Assembly: GCA_016283615.1 (NCBI GenBank)
Contig: JAEENG010000128.1
Span: forward strand, 1 to 38,526
DNA: 38,526 bases
Direction: 5' to 3'
From: Treponema sp.
Lineage (GTDB): Bacteria; Spirochaetota; Spirochaetia; Treponematales; Treponemataceae
Part shown: positions 20,601-27,418 of the stretch, in pieces
Position numbering within the stretch: the stretch's first letter is position 1
Layout of the letters: each line of letters begins with the position of its first letter
Position numbers and translations under genes: made by a program
The notes under the pieces: model-generated
What the model was told of the DNA's origin: nothing
The model's input: the letters and a program-made list of their open reading frames with translations, nothing else
Databases searched by the model: none

Positions 20601-22405
20601 CAGTCCTTTCCGCCTGATTCGTAGGCCGGGGTAAAGCTTGAAACGGCAGGAAGGAGTACTGCATCTGCACGAACCTTGACGTCTGAAAGCGCTTCATAAA
20701 CAATCAGCTTAGTACTAAGAGCATCCGGATCAAGAATTTTGATTTTTGAAGCAGGTACATCATCCCCTGCACCTGTTTTTACTGTCCATCTCCTGAATTC
20801 CCAGCCGTCTGCGGGAACAAAAGAAACTGCAACTTCCTGCCCTTCTGAATATTCATGAAGCCCGGCTGCAGGAGTAATTGTACCGGAATCAGTTTCCATT
20901 TCAAAAACAACGGAAGCCTTATGTGTGGTTGTAGAATCGATTCTGTAATCAAAAGCAAAACCGTTTCCACCCCAGGTTACTTTTGTTCCGTCATCGAGCT
21001 TATAATAAAAGTCTGCCGGAATCGTAACTGTTACTGTTTTAGTCTGTCCCTCAGTTACATCGAGCATATTCGATTTATTTGCCGTAAAAGAAACAGTTTT
21101 TCCGCTGATTTCAGGCGCATTAAAGCATGTACGGACAGGAGTTCCACCCACTGTTATTGAAAGGTTTGCCAGCTGGGCACGATCTTCTGCATCAGCAGGA
21201 AGGTTCTGATCAAACGTAAGTTGAATTGAAGAATTTTTGCTTACAGTTTCATTTCCGGCTGTTTTAGGTTCGTAACCGTTTTCTGCAAGACGAAGGCGAC
21301 GGGCACACACGGCTCTAATCTGAGTCGGATTATCTTCCGTTGTTTTTTCAAGGACGACGGCCGTTGTATTTATGCTTTCCGGATTATCAATATAAATAAC
21401 TGAAGAATCATAATCCCATTTTATAAACTGCCAGTCAGTATTTTCCGTAAAGGCAAGAGTGATTTTCTGTCCAAGTGAATAATCCTTTGTGCCGGCAAGA
21501 TAAACGGAACCTTCCGAAGAATTGCCTGACAGGTTGACCGTTGCTTTTTCATCAGTTGCTTCCGTAATCAGATAATTCCAGCTTTTTGAATAATTCATTT
21601 TAATGTTATCTGAATCTGAAATTTCTTTTGAAATGGTTACTTTAATGGTTTTATATACTTCACCTGAATTAAACTGAATCGGTTTTGTTTTATCTACAGG
21701 AATTGTAAGAAGCCTTCCGTTTACCTGCGGCCTGGAAAAATGCTCAGCAATTGAAAAATCATCTGCGTTTGTAATAGAAATATTTTTTAAAAATGTCTGG
21801 TTTCCTGAAACATAGGCCCAGATTTTTCCATCATCATCAGTCTTTGCGGCTGCCCCCTGAGGAAGCTCTTCCGGCTGGAAGATAAAATTTTCTTCTGATA
21901 ATTCTTTTGTAAAAGTAACAGAAATTGAACGGTCCCGGGCTACACCATTCGGTTCGTAACGCGGACTTGGTTCTCCGGAAACTGCAATTCTCTGGGAACA
22001 GACAGGCAGAATACGGACATTTGCTATGGGTCTTGCAAATTTTACAGTGGTTTTTGGAGAAGATGCATCTTCAAATAAAACACCTTCAATTTCCTCAGAC
22101 AAATTGTCTGCGCTTACCGCAGCCCATTTTATAAAACTGTAAGAGTAGTTTTCCGTAAAGCTTACTTCAAAAAAATATCCGAGTTTACAGTCATAGTTAC
22201 CGAACGGAACAGTTGAACCGGTTCCTTCTTCCGGGGTTACAAGCACGCTGAGAGATTCAGCCTTTTCCCATTCAATTTCTTTCTCAACAGACTTTTTAAA
22301 AACCGCCCCGTCAAGAAAGTTTTCACAGGCAGTAAATACTATACAAACTAATACCCCCCCCATCATTAAAAAACGGAGAAGTGCAGAATTCAAACTTTTT
22401 TTCAT
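17648..22405 (-). CDS. Very large surface lipoprotein with InlB-like and Ig-like (SbsA/Big_5-type) segments; in frame across its G8 tract (putatively phase-ON)
   Basis: MKKSLNSALLRFLMMGGVLVCIVFTAC|ENFLDGAVFKK: lipoprotein signal with lipobox FTAC. Repeated segments such as VTPEEGTGSTVPFGNYDCKLGYFFEVSFTENYSYSFIKWAA and PSPRYEPNGVARDRSISVTFTKELSEENF. Confidence 0.85.
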   Translation of the reverse strand: MKKSLNSALLRFLMMGGVLVCIVFTACENFLDGAVFKKSVEKEIEWEKAESLSVLVTPEEGTGSTVPFGNYDCKLGYFFEVSFTENYSYSFIKWAAVSADNLSEEIEGVLFEDASSPKTTVKFARPIANVRILPVCSQRIAVSGEPSPRYEPNGVARDRSISVTFTKELSEENFIFQPEELPQGAAAKTDDDGKIWAYVSGNQTFLKNISITNADDFSIAEHFSRPQVNGRLLTIPVDKTKPIQFNSGEVYKTIKVTISKEISDSDNIKMNYSKSWNYLITEATDEKATVNLSGNSSEGSVYLAGTKDYSLGQKITLAFTENTDWQFIKWDYDSSVIYIDNPESINTTAVVLEKTTEDNPTQIRAVCARRLRLAENGYEPKTAGNETVSKNSSIQLTFDQNLPADAEDRAQLANLSITVGGTPVRTCFNAPEISGKTVSFTANKSNMLDVTEGQTKTVTVTIPADFYYKLDDGTKVTWGGNGFAFDYRIDSTTTHKASVVFEMETDSGTITPAAGLHEYSEGQEVAVSFVPADGWEFRRWTVKTGAGDDVPASKIKILDPDALSTKLIVYEALSDVKVRADAVLLPAVSSFTPAYESGGKDCDTPVVIIFNKAMKTDTFNLYSEADAQGMKGTIQIVNPSNEYEHYEEYFNAPSWSADGKTLTLKPKNTIRDALVKNDSDLRNIRIVFDISKVSDTDGNRLKEADASWVYRINHNMETIAPTVTMKMYKRGFDIQKNSSDEYTAVENDTYTELSTLAFTNFTAKTYPLNHVGAKIYFDATVSDEGSGYKQLTIQETLIRTVDATVTSQACKASEPYTAAMFTKQVYELQSLFDGVVQLDFVFEDYAGSKATRTWYVIKDTTLNDSEASKPNLPLRNGNPTSKDAEKNSTASYGLYFSIYDNFINNRTSDDNGIITEEFDFRNNNFSGETFYEGKKSLCKYRFSWGYSQNSITNSVTGSEDRLFSFDRQADKYCFVKLSIFDEVGNVKTLNINLPAQSCIVSRKKQSMAVHAGEGIFTDYYYSFDYVNKSDGYIVLYTFQENTNSAVSEYRIRENADSYGFRLSFYSFFDTTFCPAGIYKLYILPFTKITSNVYYYSAMPEKPYTLYISYDNDGKQLVTDVENETNEPSFPETISFTVEDASKQKNAGTHTVHVSDNFTKTPGFTYGVCYGDSNYADFDFTVPSGNSYTVTLFAKNNNTSQVFKSDDYDYDYGTINATYDNIAPYFDVHWVNDYKYVSAPNNAWLFSAYKIGSSSEYKFFPTDGGDAGIVKNTLGLNEFDYYMIRKSSIKATIKYDKSSLIGLIPQKASYDEESATQICLNYDNFVEGDYDIVFHLKDNYGNEGITSYSVSNITVPGSPKVYMNDSKLYVEKIKKIEIERNDFSDWWEMTHINELSDNKWQKLMGRTQRDKDEPLEFSYSAGENTSFFQIYTIYEKMIGIINAPHFNSCYTFMCPAYELKSASEKAACCKSKSVIPGLGGAYQVYYDAPCFAHTMTFPTDMLGDLDVKLAEAKAIDPAVDDETYIKAIWETKGREYGLKLINSVWLDNTSTATYTAPVSEIPSGYSYVTIFHFADGTSVMSEVKQK
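22354..22361 (-). repeat. Homopolymeric G8 tract inside a signal-peptide coding region; putative phase-variation switch (ON)
   Basis: Plus strand reads actaataCCCCCCCCatcattaaa; coding read ...TTA ATG ATG GGG GGG GTA TTA GTT... is in frame. Confidence 0.8.
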
Positions 22406-22413
22406 AAAAAAAC

Positions 22414-22495
22414 TCCCGGATTGTAATAAAACGGATATGGAATGTCTGTTAAAGCCATGTCCATTTACAGACTATTTTAACACAGGAATCCGGGA
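22414..22495 (-). promoter_or_regulatory. 5' leader inverted repeat covering the Shine-Dalgarno of the large lipoprotein
   Basis: TCCCGGATT (22414-22422) and AATCCGGGA (22487-22495) are exact 9-bp reverse complements. In the mRNA the proximal arm AAUCCGGGA(G) contains the SD upstream of AUG 22405. An inner imperfect stem GTCTGT-TAAA/ATTTA-CAGAC lies between them. Confidence 0.55.
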
Positions 22496-22526
22496 TTGTC
22501 ACAATTAGACCTTTCCCTTTCAGAGT

Positions 22527-23429
22527 CTAAAATAAATCCAGCATGGAGTCCAGGTAAATTGATTCCCGCACTTCAAGCTGCCGTTCTGGCTTTGTCATGT
22601 AGTACAAAAGAAACTCCAGCACCACCGCACTTCCAAGTCCGCGGCCTTCAATCTTAAAGTTCGTAAATCCCATCGGAAGGTATGTTTCAAGAATATGGTG
22701 AATGCCGATAAATGCCCGGTTTTTCATTGCAAGCGAAAACCTGTAGCCGCCCGCTGCATCCGCTGAAGCACACTTGTGGTCGGAAACTTCTTCCCCAAGG
22801 TTTTTACGGCTTACGTTTTCATAGCACTTCTTTCGGTTTTTACAGCCAAAATCGCAGCATTCGTTACAAAGGAATTCAGTCTTATCTTTCTGCTTTTGTG
22901 TAAGTTTTCCAAGGCGCCCGAACTCCTTGTTCAATCGAAAGTCAGGAACCACGAACTTAAAATCCGTCCGGTTCAGTTCCGCTTCAAAATCAGAAAAATC
23001 CGTGAGCACCTTTGTCGTAGAAGAAACAAGATAAAGTTCGGGATAATTTTTTTTAAGATATTCCGCCAGTAAATCCGAGTGAACAATCACGCCGTTCCGC
23101 TCATTACAAAACATCCTGCATAGTTCATTGCACTTTTTATCCGCAAGATGCTCTGTTTTTAAAAGTGAATTACTGAACGTAAGCCTGCAGGAAATTCCGT
23201 ATTCGTTCATCAGGTCAAGAACATCAGACGCATCCGATTCACCAAAACCAGCCCTTCCCCCGCCCCAGAGGCAGTCCGCCGGAGCCCCGTAAACAGAGCC
23301 GATATCGCACCAGTCATAAAACCAGTCCCGGTGCTCACGCCACAGGGGAAGAAAAGCCCTGTACAGTTCATAAAACTCAAAGAGACCAGGCAGATGATAA
23401 TATGCAGTGCGGGGAGATTGATTTTTCAT
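22527..23429 (-). CDS. Peptidase U32-like / TIM-barrel-type conserved hypothetical protein, Cys-rich
   Basis: VSSTTKVL, FKFVVPDFRLNKEF, CNECCDFGCKNRKKCYE, GFTNFKIEGRGL (NFKIEGR reminiscent of U32 proteins). Confidence 0.45.
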   Translation of the reverse strand: MKNQSPRTAYYHLPGLFEFYELYRAFLPLWREHRDWFYDWCDIGSVYGAPADCLWGGGRAGFGESDASDVLDLMNEYGISCRLTFSNSLLKTEHLADKKCNELCRMFCNERNGVIVHSDLLAEYLKKNYPELYLVSSTTKVLTDFSDFEAELNRTDFKFVVPDFRLNKEFGRLGKLTQKQKDKTEFLCNECCDFGCKNRKKCYENVSRKNLGEEVSDHKCASADAAGGYRFSLAMKNRAFIGIHHILETYLPMGFTNFKIEGRGLGSAVVLEFLLYYMTKPERQLEVRESIYLDSMLDLF

Positions 23430-23448
23430 AAACGTGAACTATCTGCAG

Positions 23449-23658
23449 TTATTTATTCTGACTTTTAAAATCTTCTGCGGCTGCAGCCGGGCCATCCCAC
23501 CAGAGTTTTGTTGAATCATCATAAAGCATTTTTGCAGTACTGGATTCCATAAAATCCAGGAGAACTTTTTCTTCTGGCTGCTTTGTTTCATTTGCCAGCT
23601 GTTCCACTGCCATCATTGCAGTCAAATCCATTGCAAGTAAAGTTTTTTCATTCGGCAT
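23449..23658 (-). CDS. Small hypothetical protein, third gene of a DUF3791/DUF3990 cassette
   Basis: 69 aa, starts 3 nt after the stop of the DUF3990 gene. Confidence 0.55.
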   Translation of the reverse strand: MPNEKTLLAMDLTAMMAVEQLANETKQPEEKVLLDFMESSTAKMLYDDSTKLWWDGPAAAAEDFKSQNK

Positions 23659-23661
23659 AAA

Positions 23662-24228
23662 CTACTCCAGAGTTACTTTTTCACTTTTTAAATACTCAAG
23701 TGTGGAGAGTGCCTTTTCAGTTCTAAAACAGAACTGGTCTTGCAGACGTTCGGGCAGCAATAAACTTATACACATTTTATCAGCCTGGTCACTTCCCATT
23801 TGACCGTATAGATTTCCCATGTATGCAATAATCGTAGCGTTTGTATCATCATTTGCAATTTTTCCGGAAATCACATCATAATACTTCATTGAATTCTTTA
23901 TATCGGTAAAAATATTTTCTTTTCTGTGAGCAACAATACAATGAAGCCAGTCCACATCAGCAGTTTCAAAAATGAAACCGTTAAGACTATCTGCTCCTGA
24001 TACTTTGTAAAATGAAATATTTGCGTACTTTTCAGTATAAGGAATAAGACCTTTTGCTTTTGCCTTAGTTGCAGAAATCTTTGCAAAAGACTTTGCCTGC
24101 TCTTTTGAAGTTGTCAGATAAAACCCACGGCCAAAATCCTTATACATTGCGCATTTTTGTAAATCTGGATTTTCTACAACACAATAGCTTCCGTGATACA
24201 GAATCATTCCGTCTTCTAACTTTTTCAT
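23662..24228 (-). CDS. DUF3990-type protein (ADP-ribosyltransferase-like fold family)
   Basis: MILYHGSYCVVENPDLQKCAMYKDFGRGFYLTTSKEQAKSFA...DWLHCIVAHRKENI...YDVISGKIANDDTNATIIAYM. Confidence 0.7.
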   Translation of the reverse strand: MKKLEDGMILYHGSYCVVENPDLQKCAMYKDFGRGFYLTTSKEQAKSFAKISATKAKAKGLIPYTEKYANISFYKVSGADSLNGFIFETADVDWLHCIVAHRKENIFTDIKNSMKYYDVISGKIANDDTNATIIAYMGNLYGQMGSDQADKMCISLLLPERLQDQFCFRTEKALSTLEYLKSEKVTLE

Positions 24229-24443
24229 ACAGCAGCTCCTTTGGATTGCAGATAGGCTTTTACTTCGTCAAAAACAGCTTCATCACCTTCAACATGAAAA
24301 ATACCAAATCCCTCGCGGATAAAAGTAAGCACATTATATTTACCAAAAATTTCTGCCGCCTGTTTCAAAGAAATTGCGTTTCTTTCGGCCATCATGCGTA
24401 AAATCCGTATCTGCATAAACAAAATCTGCTGACTTTCGTTCAT
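24225..24443 (-). CDS. DUF3791-type small protein
   Basis: MNESQQILFMQIRILRMMAERNAISLKQAAEIFGKYNVLTFIREGFGIFHVEGDEAVFDEVKAYL; ATGA overlap with the DUF3990 gene. Confidence 0.7.
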   Translation of the reverse strand: MNESQQILFMQIRILRMMAERNAISLKQAAEIFGKYNVLTFIREGFGIFHVEGDEAVFDEVKAYLQSKGAAV

Positions 24444-24476
24444 AGTTTGTTCCTTACGGCCATTGTATCATAATTT

Positions 24477-24632
24477 TTATCGTTTTGGTATTAATTTGAA
24501 CGAGTGCATCATCTGCTGCCTGGTTTCCGGCTTCCAGTCCAGAACTGTATATTCGTGAGGAGCCGTGACATAAGTTTTGGCATATTGCCAGCGGACACTT
24601 TCTATGTATTCTTCTGCGTCTTCTAAGGTCAT
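24477..24632 (-). CDS. Small protein (51 aa), translationally coupled to the YunG-like gene; possibly a shortened family member
   Basis: Not in the ORF track (51 aa). Translation: MTLEDAEEYIESVRWQYAKTYVTAPHEYTVLDWKPETRQQMMHSFKLIPKR. Starts within the TAATG junction with the upstream stop. Confidence 0.5.
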   Translation of the reverse strand: MTLEDAEEYIESVRWQYAKTYVTAPHEYTVLDWKPETRQQMMHSFKLIPKR

Positions 24633-25087
24633 TACGTTCTCCCAAGCCTCTTCATAACATGAGCCTTCAAATGCTCGTATCTAAGCCGTTTTTCTTCTTT
24701 TTTCCAGTGAACTTCGCGGAACTGCTCGGGATTATTCTCATAGCAGAGTTTTTCATCCCCGAACTGCTCGCTTGTAAGGTCAAAAATGCACTCGCTGCCA
24801 TCAGAAAGTTGAACCACATTATAGCAGTGAAAGTTTCCTCCTTCCCGGGGAATTCCATACACTTTCCCGCCAAAAATATCCTGAGCAAGAAAAGCCGTAA
24901 TCGAGCACTGTCCCAGAGTCTTATTTTCCAGGCTCCATTTTTCTCTCATCCGAGGAGCGCAGGTTTCGGCACACCAGATTTCGCTCAGAATGTCATAAAG
25001 CTGCCGTGGATTTTCTATCTTTTTATAAGTTGAATCCACCGGCTTACACTCAGCCGTCTGCCAGCCGTAGAAGTTGTATGTTTTCAT
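24632..25087 (-). CDS. YunG-like protein
   Basis: GQCSITAFLAQDIFGGKVYGIPREGGNFHCYNVVQLSDGSECIFDLTSEQFG resembles the YunG family; overlaps the ATPase stop by 4 nt. Confidence 0.55.
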   Translation of the reverse strand: MKTYNFYGWQTAECKPVDSTYKKIENPRQLYDILSEIWCAETCAPRMREKWSLENKTLGQCSITAFLAQDIFGGKVYGIPREGGNFHCYNVVQLSDGSECIFDLTSEQFGDEKLCYENNPEQFREVHWKKEEKRLRYEHLKAHVMKRLGRT

Positions 25088-26325
25088 GATTCAGCACCTC
25101 CAAAAAACTCTACCGCAGGAACAACATCTACAATCATCCCGCCGTACGAAATCTTATCCTTCTGATTGAATGTCACAATCAAAGGCTTTACCCCAGGGAA
25201 TTTCTTGCAGGTCTCCACAAGCCCCTTAACTTCCCGCTCCTTGTTTTCGCGGGTAAGCTCATAGCAGACCTGTACTGCGTTTTCAGGCACAGAGTCTTTT
25301 CCGTATAGAAAATCGCATTCAAAAGAAGCTTCAGAATAATACCAGATGTTTTTTGTGCGGCGGCGGAGTTCTATAAAGACGGCGTTTTCCAGCATCCGGC
25401 CCATATCCGGATTTATTGAAAGCGTGACATTTTGAATCATTCCCGTGTCGATGCAGTAGACTTTCTTCGGGTTAACGGTCTGAGCCTTTGCTGAATAATT
25501 GAACTTCGGCACAAAAAAGAAAAGATAGCACTGTTCAAAAAAAGAAAGATACTCAAGAATTGTGGCCGTGGTCTTTAAGCCAAGCTGAGCCGAAAGTCTA
25601 GAGCCTGTCACAAGATTACCGCAGTTTGAAGCAAGATAGGACGCAAGCAGCTTTATGGAGCGCACATCTTTTATCCCGTAGCGGACCACAACATCCCGCA
25701 TCAAAATATCCTCAAAAAGCCTCTTTAAAATTTCCGGCCGGTTGTAAATCAGATATTCAGGAAAGCCGCCAAACTTCAGAAAGTCAGAAAAAGATTCGGC
25801 AGTTTGTTCACATTTTTTAAGCAGACAGAATTCTTCAAAACTGAAAGGAAAAAGTTCATAGTCCAGATGGCGTCCGGTAAGCCGGCTTCCAAGTTCTGAA
25901 CTCAAAAGGCTTGCATTCGAACCTGTAACCGTGACTAAATTATTTTTCCGAAGCTGGGCATTTACAAAAACTTCCCAGCCTTCCACTACCTGAATTTCAT
26001 CAAAATAAACAGACTTTGAGCCGTCATTTTCCTTTTGGAAACGATCGATTGCTTCTTCAAGCAGGGGAAAATCCTCCGCAGAAAAACCATACAGGGCAGG
26101 ATCATCAAAATTCAGATAGAATGAATTTTTGCCGTCCTTCAAAAAATCCTGATTAACCAGAGTGCTCTTTCCTGAGCGGCGGATTCCCGTTATGATGCGG
26201 GCAAATTCCGGCAGGGCGGGAGCAATGTCTGCAGAAGTACGAGGCACTGAATAGCTGTATTCAACTTCTTCTATTTCCTTCGCTTGACGAGCTGAAGTGT
26301 TCAAGATTAATTCTATATCTATCAT
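25084..26325 (-). CDS. AAA-family ATPase (AAA_14 / DUF4143-type)
   Basis: RIITGIRRSGKSTLVNQ (Walker A), KSVYFDEIQVVEGWE, VTGSNASLLSSELGSRLTGRHLDYELFPFSFEEF, C-terminal YYSEASFECDFLY. Confidence 0.85.
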   Translation of the reverse strand: MIDIELILNTSARQAKEIEEVEYSYSVPRTSADIAPALPEFARIITGIRRSGKSTLVNQDFLKDGKNSFYLNFDDPALYGFSAEDFPLLEEAIDRFQKENDGSKSVYFDEIQVVEGWEVFVNAQLRKNNLVTVTGSNASLLSSELGSRLTGRHLDYELFPFSFEEFCLLKKCEQTAESFSDFLKFGGFPEYLIYNRPEILKRLFEDILMRDVVVRYGIKDVRSIKLLASYLASNCGNLVTGSRLSAQLGLKTTATILEYLSFFEQCYLFFFVPKFNYSAKAQTVNPKKVYCIDTGMIQNVTLSINPDMGRMLENAVFIELRRRTKNIWYYSEASFECDFLYGKDSVPENAVQVCYELTRENKEREVKGLVETCKKFPGVKPLIVTFNQKDKISYGGMIVDVVPAVEFFGGAES

Positions 26326-26341
26326 GGATTTATTATAGTTT

Positions 26342-26434
26342 ATACTGCCACTAAAAGCAAGTTTATAGTATCACTAAAAACATTCTTTTAGTATCACTAA
26401 ACACTAACTTTTAATGTCACTAAAAACTCATCAC
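26342..26434 (-). repeat. Array of short dyads, 23-bp period (consensus TTTTAGTATCACTAAAA), upstream of the AAA ATPase gene
   Basis: CACTAAA occurrences at 26349, 26372, 26395 and 26418, spaced exactly 23 bp; units contain TTTTAGT-ATC-ACTAAA-type inverted repeats. Confidence 0.7.
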
Positions 26435-26545
26435 AGGAAGACTCAGAGCTGAACACATACTTAAAATCCTTTCCAATTTCCCTGATTACAAGGGGTGTCT
26501 CTTTATTCCAGTCTTCCGTTTCATCGGGCCGTCAAAACGACACGG

Positions 26546-27400
26546 TTAGTTTTCTGCCGAATACTCAGCGCAGGCGTAGGCGTTATGAAAATGAATTGAT
26601 TCTTCTGTTTCGGCTTCTACTGTAAACCAGGTGAATTCCATTTTTTTGAGCCCCAGGTATACTTCGCGCACTACGTCTTCTACAAAGCGCGGGTTGTCGT
26701 AGGCGTGTTCGGTTACAAACTTTTCGTCCTGTCTTTTGAGGACTGTGTACAACGGGGTCGAAGCGCACTCTTCTATCATTTGAATCACATCTTCTATCCA
26801 GAAAAATTTTGAATACAAAAGCTTTACTTTTACAAAGCCGCGCTGGTTATGTGCGCCGTATTCACTGATTGCCTTTGAACACGGACATAGTGTTGCAACC
26901 GGCACCTTGATCGAGATAAAAAAGCGGGCGTTGCGGGCGGCGTCTGAGCCCGCAGAGGGGGTAGCGGCCGACGAAGTGGACGCGCAGGGGGAGGCTTCCC
27001 CCTCATTACGGATTGAATTAACTTCGCCTTCGTAGCTGCATGTATATTCCATGAGGCCTGTGCTCTCAGACACCGGGGCCTTTTTTTCCATAAAATACGG
27101 AAAAGTGATGCGGCCAAAGGCGCGTTCTGCGTCAAGTTTTGTACGGATTTCTTCGAGCATGTCGAGGAAGCTGTTCATGGAAATATCTGTGTGATACTTG
27201 TGGAAGACCTCAATAAAGCGGCTCATGTGGGTTCCCTTGTAATTGTGCGGGAGATTAACAAAAAGATTTACTGAGGCTGTTGTATTCTGGACCTTTTTAT
27301 TTTTATCCAGTACCTGGACCGGGTATTTAACGTTTTTAACGCCGACCTTCTGAAGCGGAACTTCACGATGGTCGACGCTGTTTTGAATATCAATCATCAC
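26546..27400 (-). CDS. folE2: GTP cyclohydrolase FolE2 (type IB) with an internal low-complexity insertion
   Basis: DIQNSVDHREVPLQKVGVKNVKYPV...FFISIKVPVATLCPCSKAISEYGAHNQRGFVKVKL...FVEDVVREVYLGLKKM. Confidence 0.92.
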   Translation of the reverse strand: MMIDIQNSVDHREVPLQKVGVKNVKYPVQVLDKNKKVQNTTASVNLFVNLPHNYKGTHMSRFIEVFHKYHTDISMNSFLDMLEEIRTKLDAERAFGRITFPYFMEKKAPVSESTGLMEYTCSYEGEVNSIRNEGEASPCASTSSAATPSAGSDAARNARFFISIKVPVATLCPCSKAISEYGAHNQRGFVKVKLLYSKFFWIEDVIQMIEECASTPLYTVLKRQDEKFVTEHAYDNPRFVEDVVREVYLGLKKMEFTWFTVEAETEESIHFHNAYACAEYSAEN

Positions 27401-27418
27401 GCAAATAATAGCGTATTT

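Noticed and set aside
26342-26434. Possible CRISPR array from regularly spaced repeats
   Set aside because: Repeats are only ~10-17 bp with a 23-bp period, no spacer-sized unique sequences and no cas genes; better explained as operator dyads.
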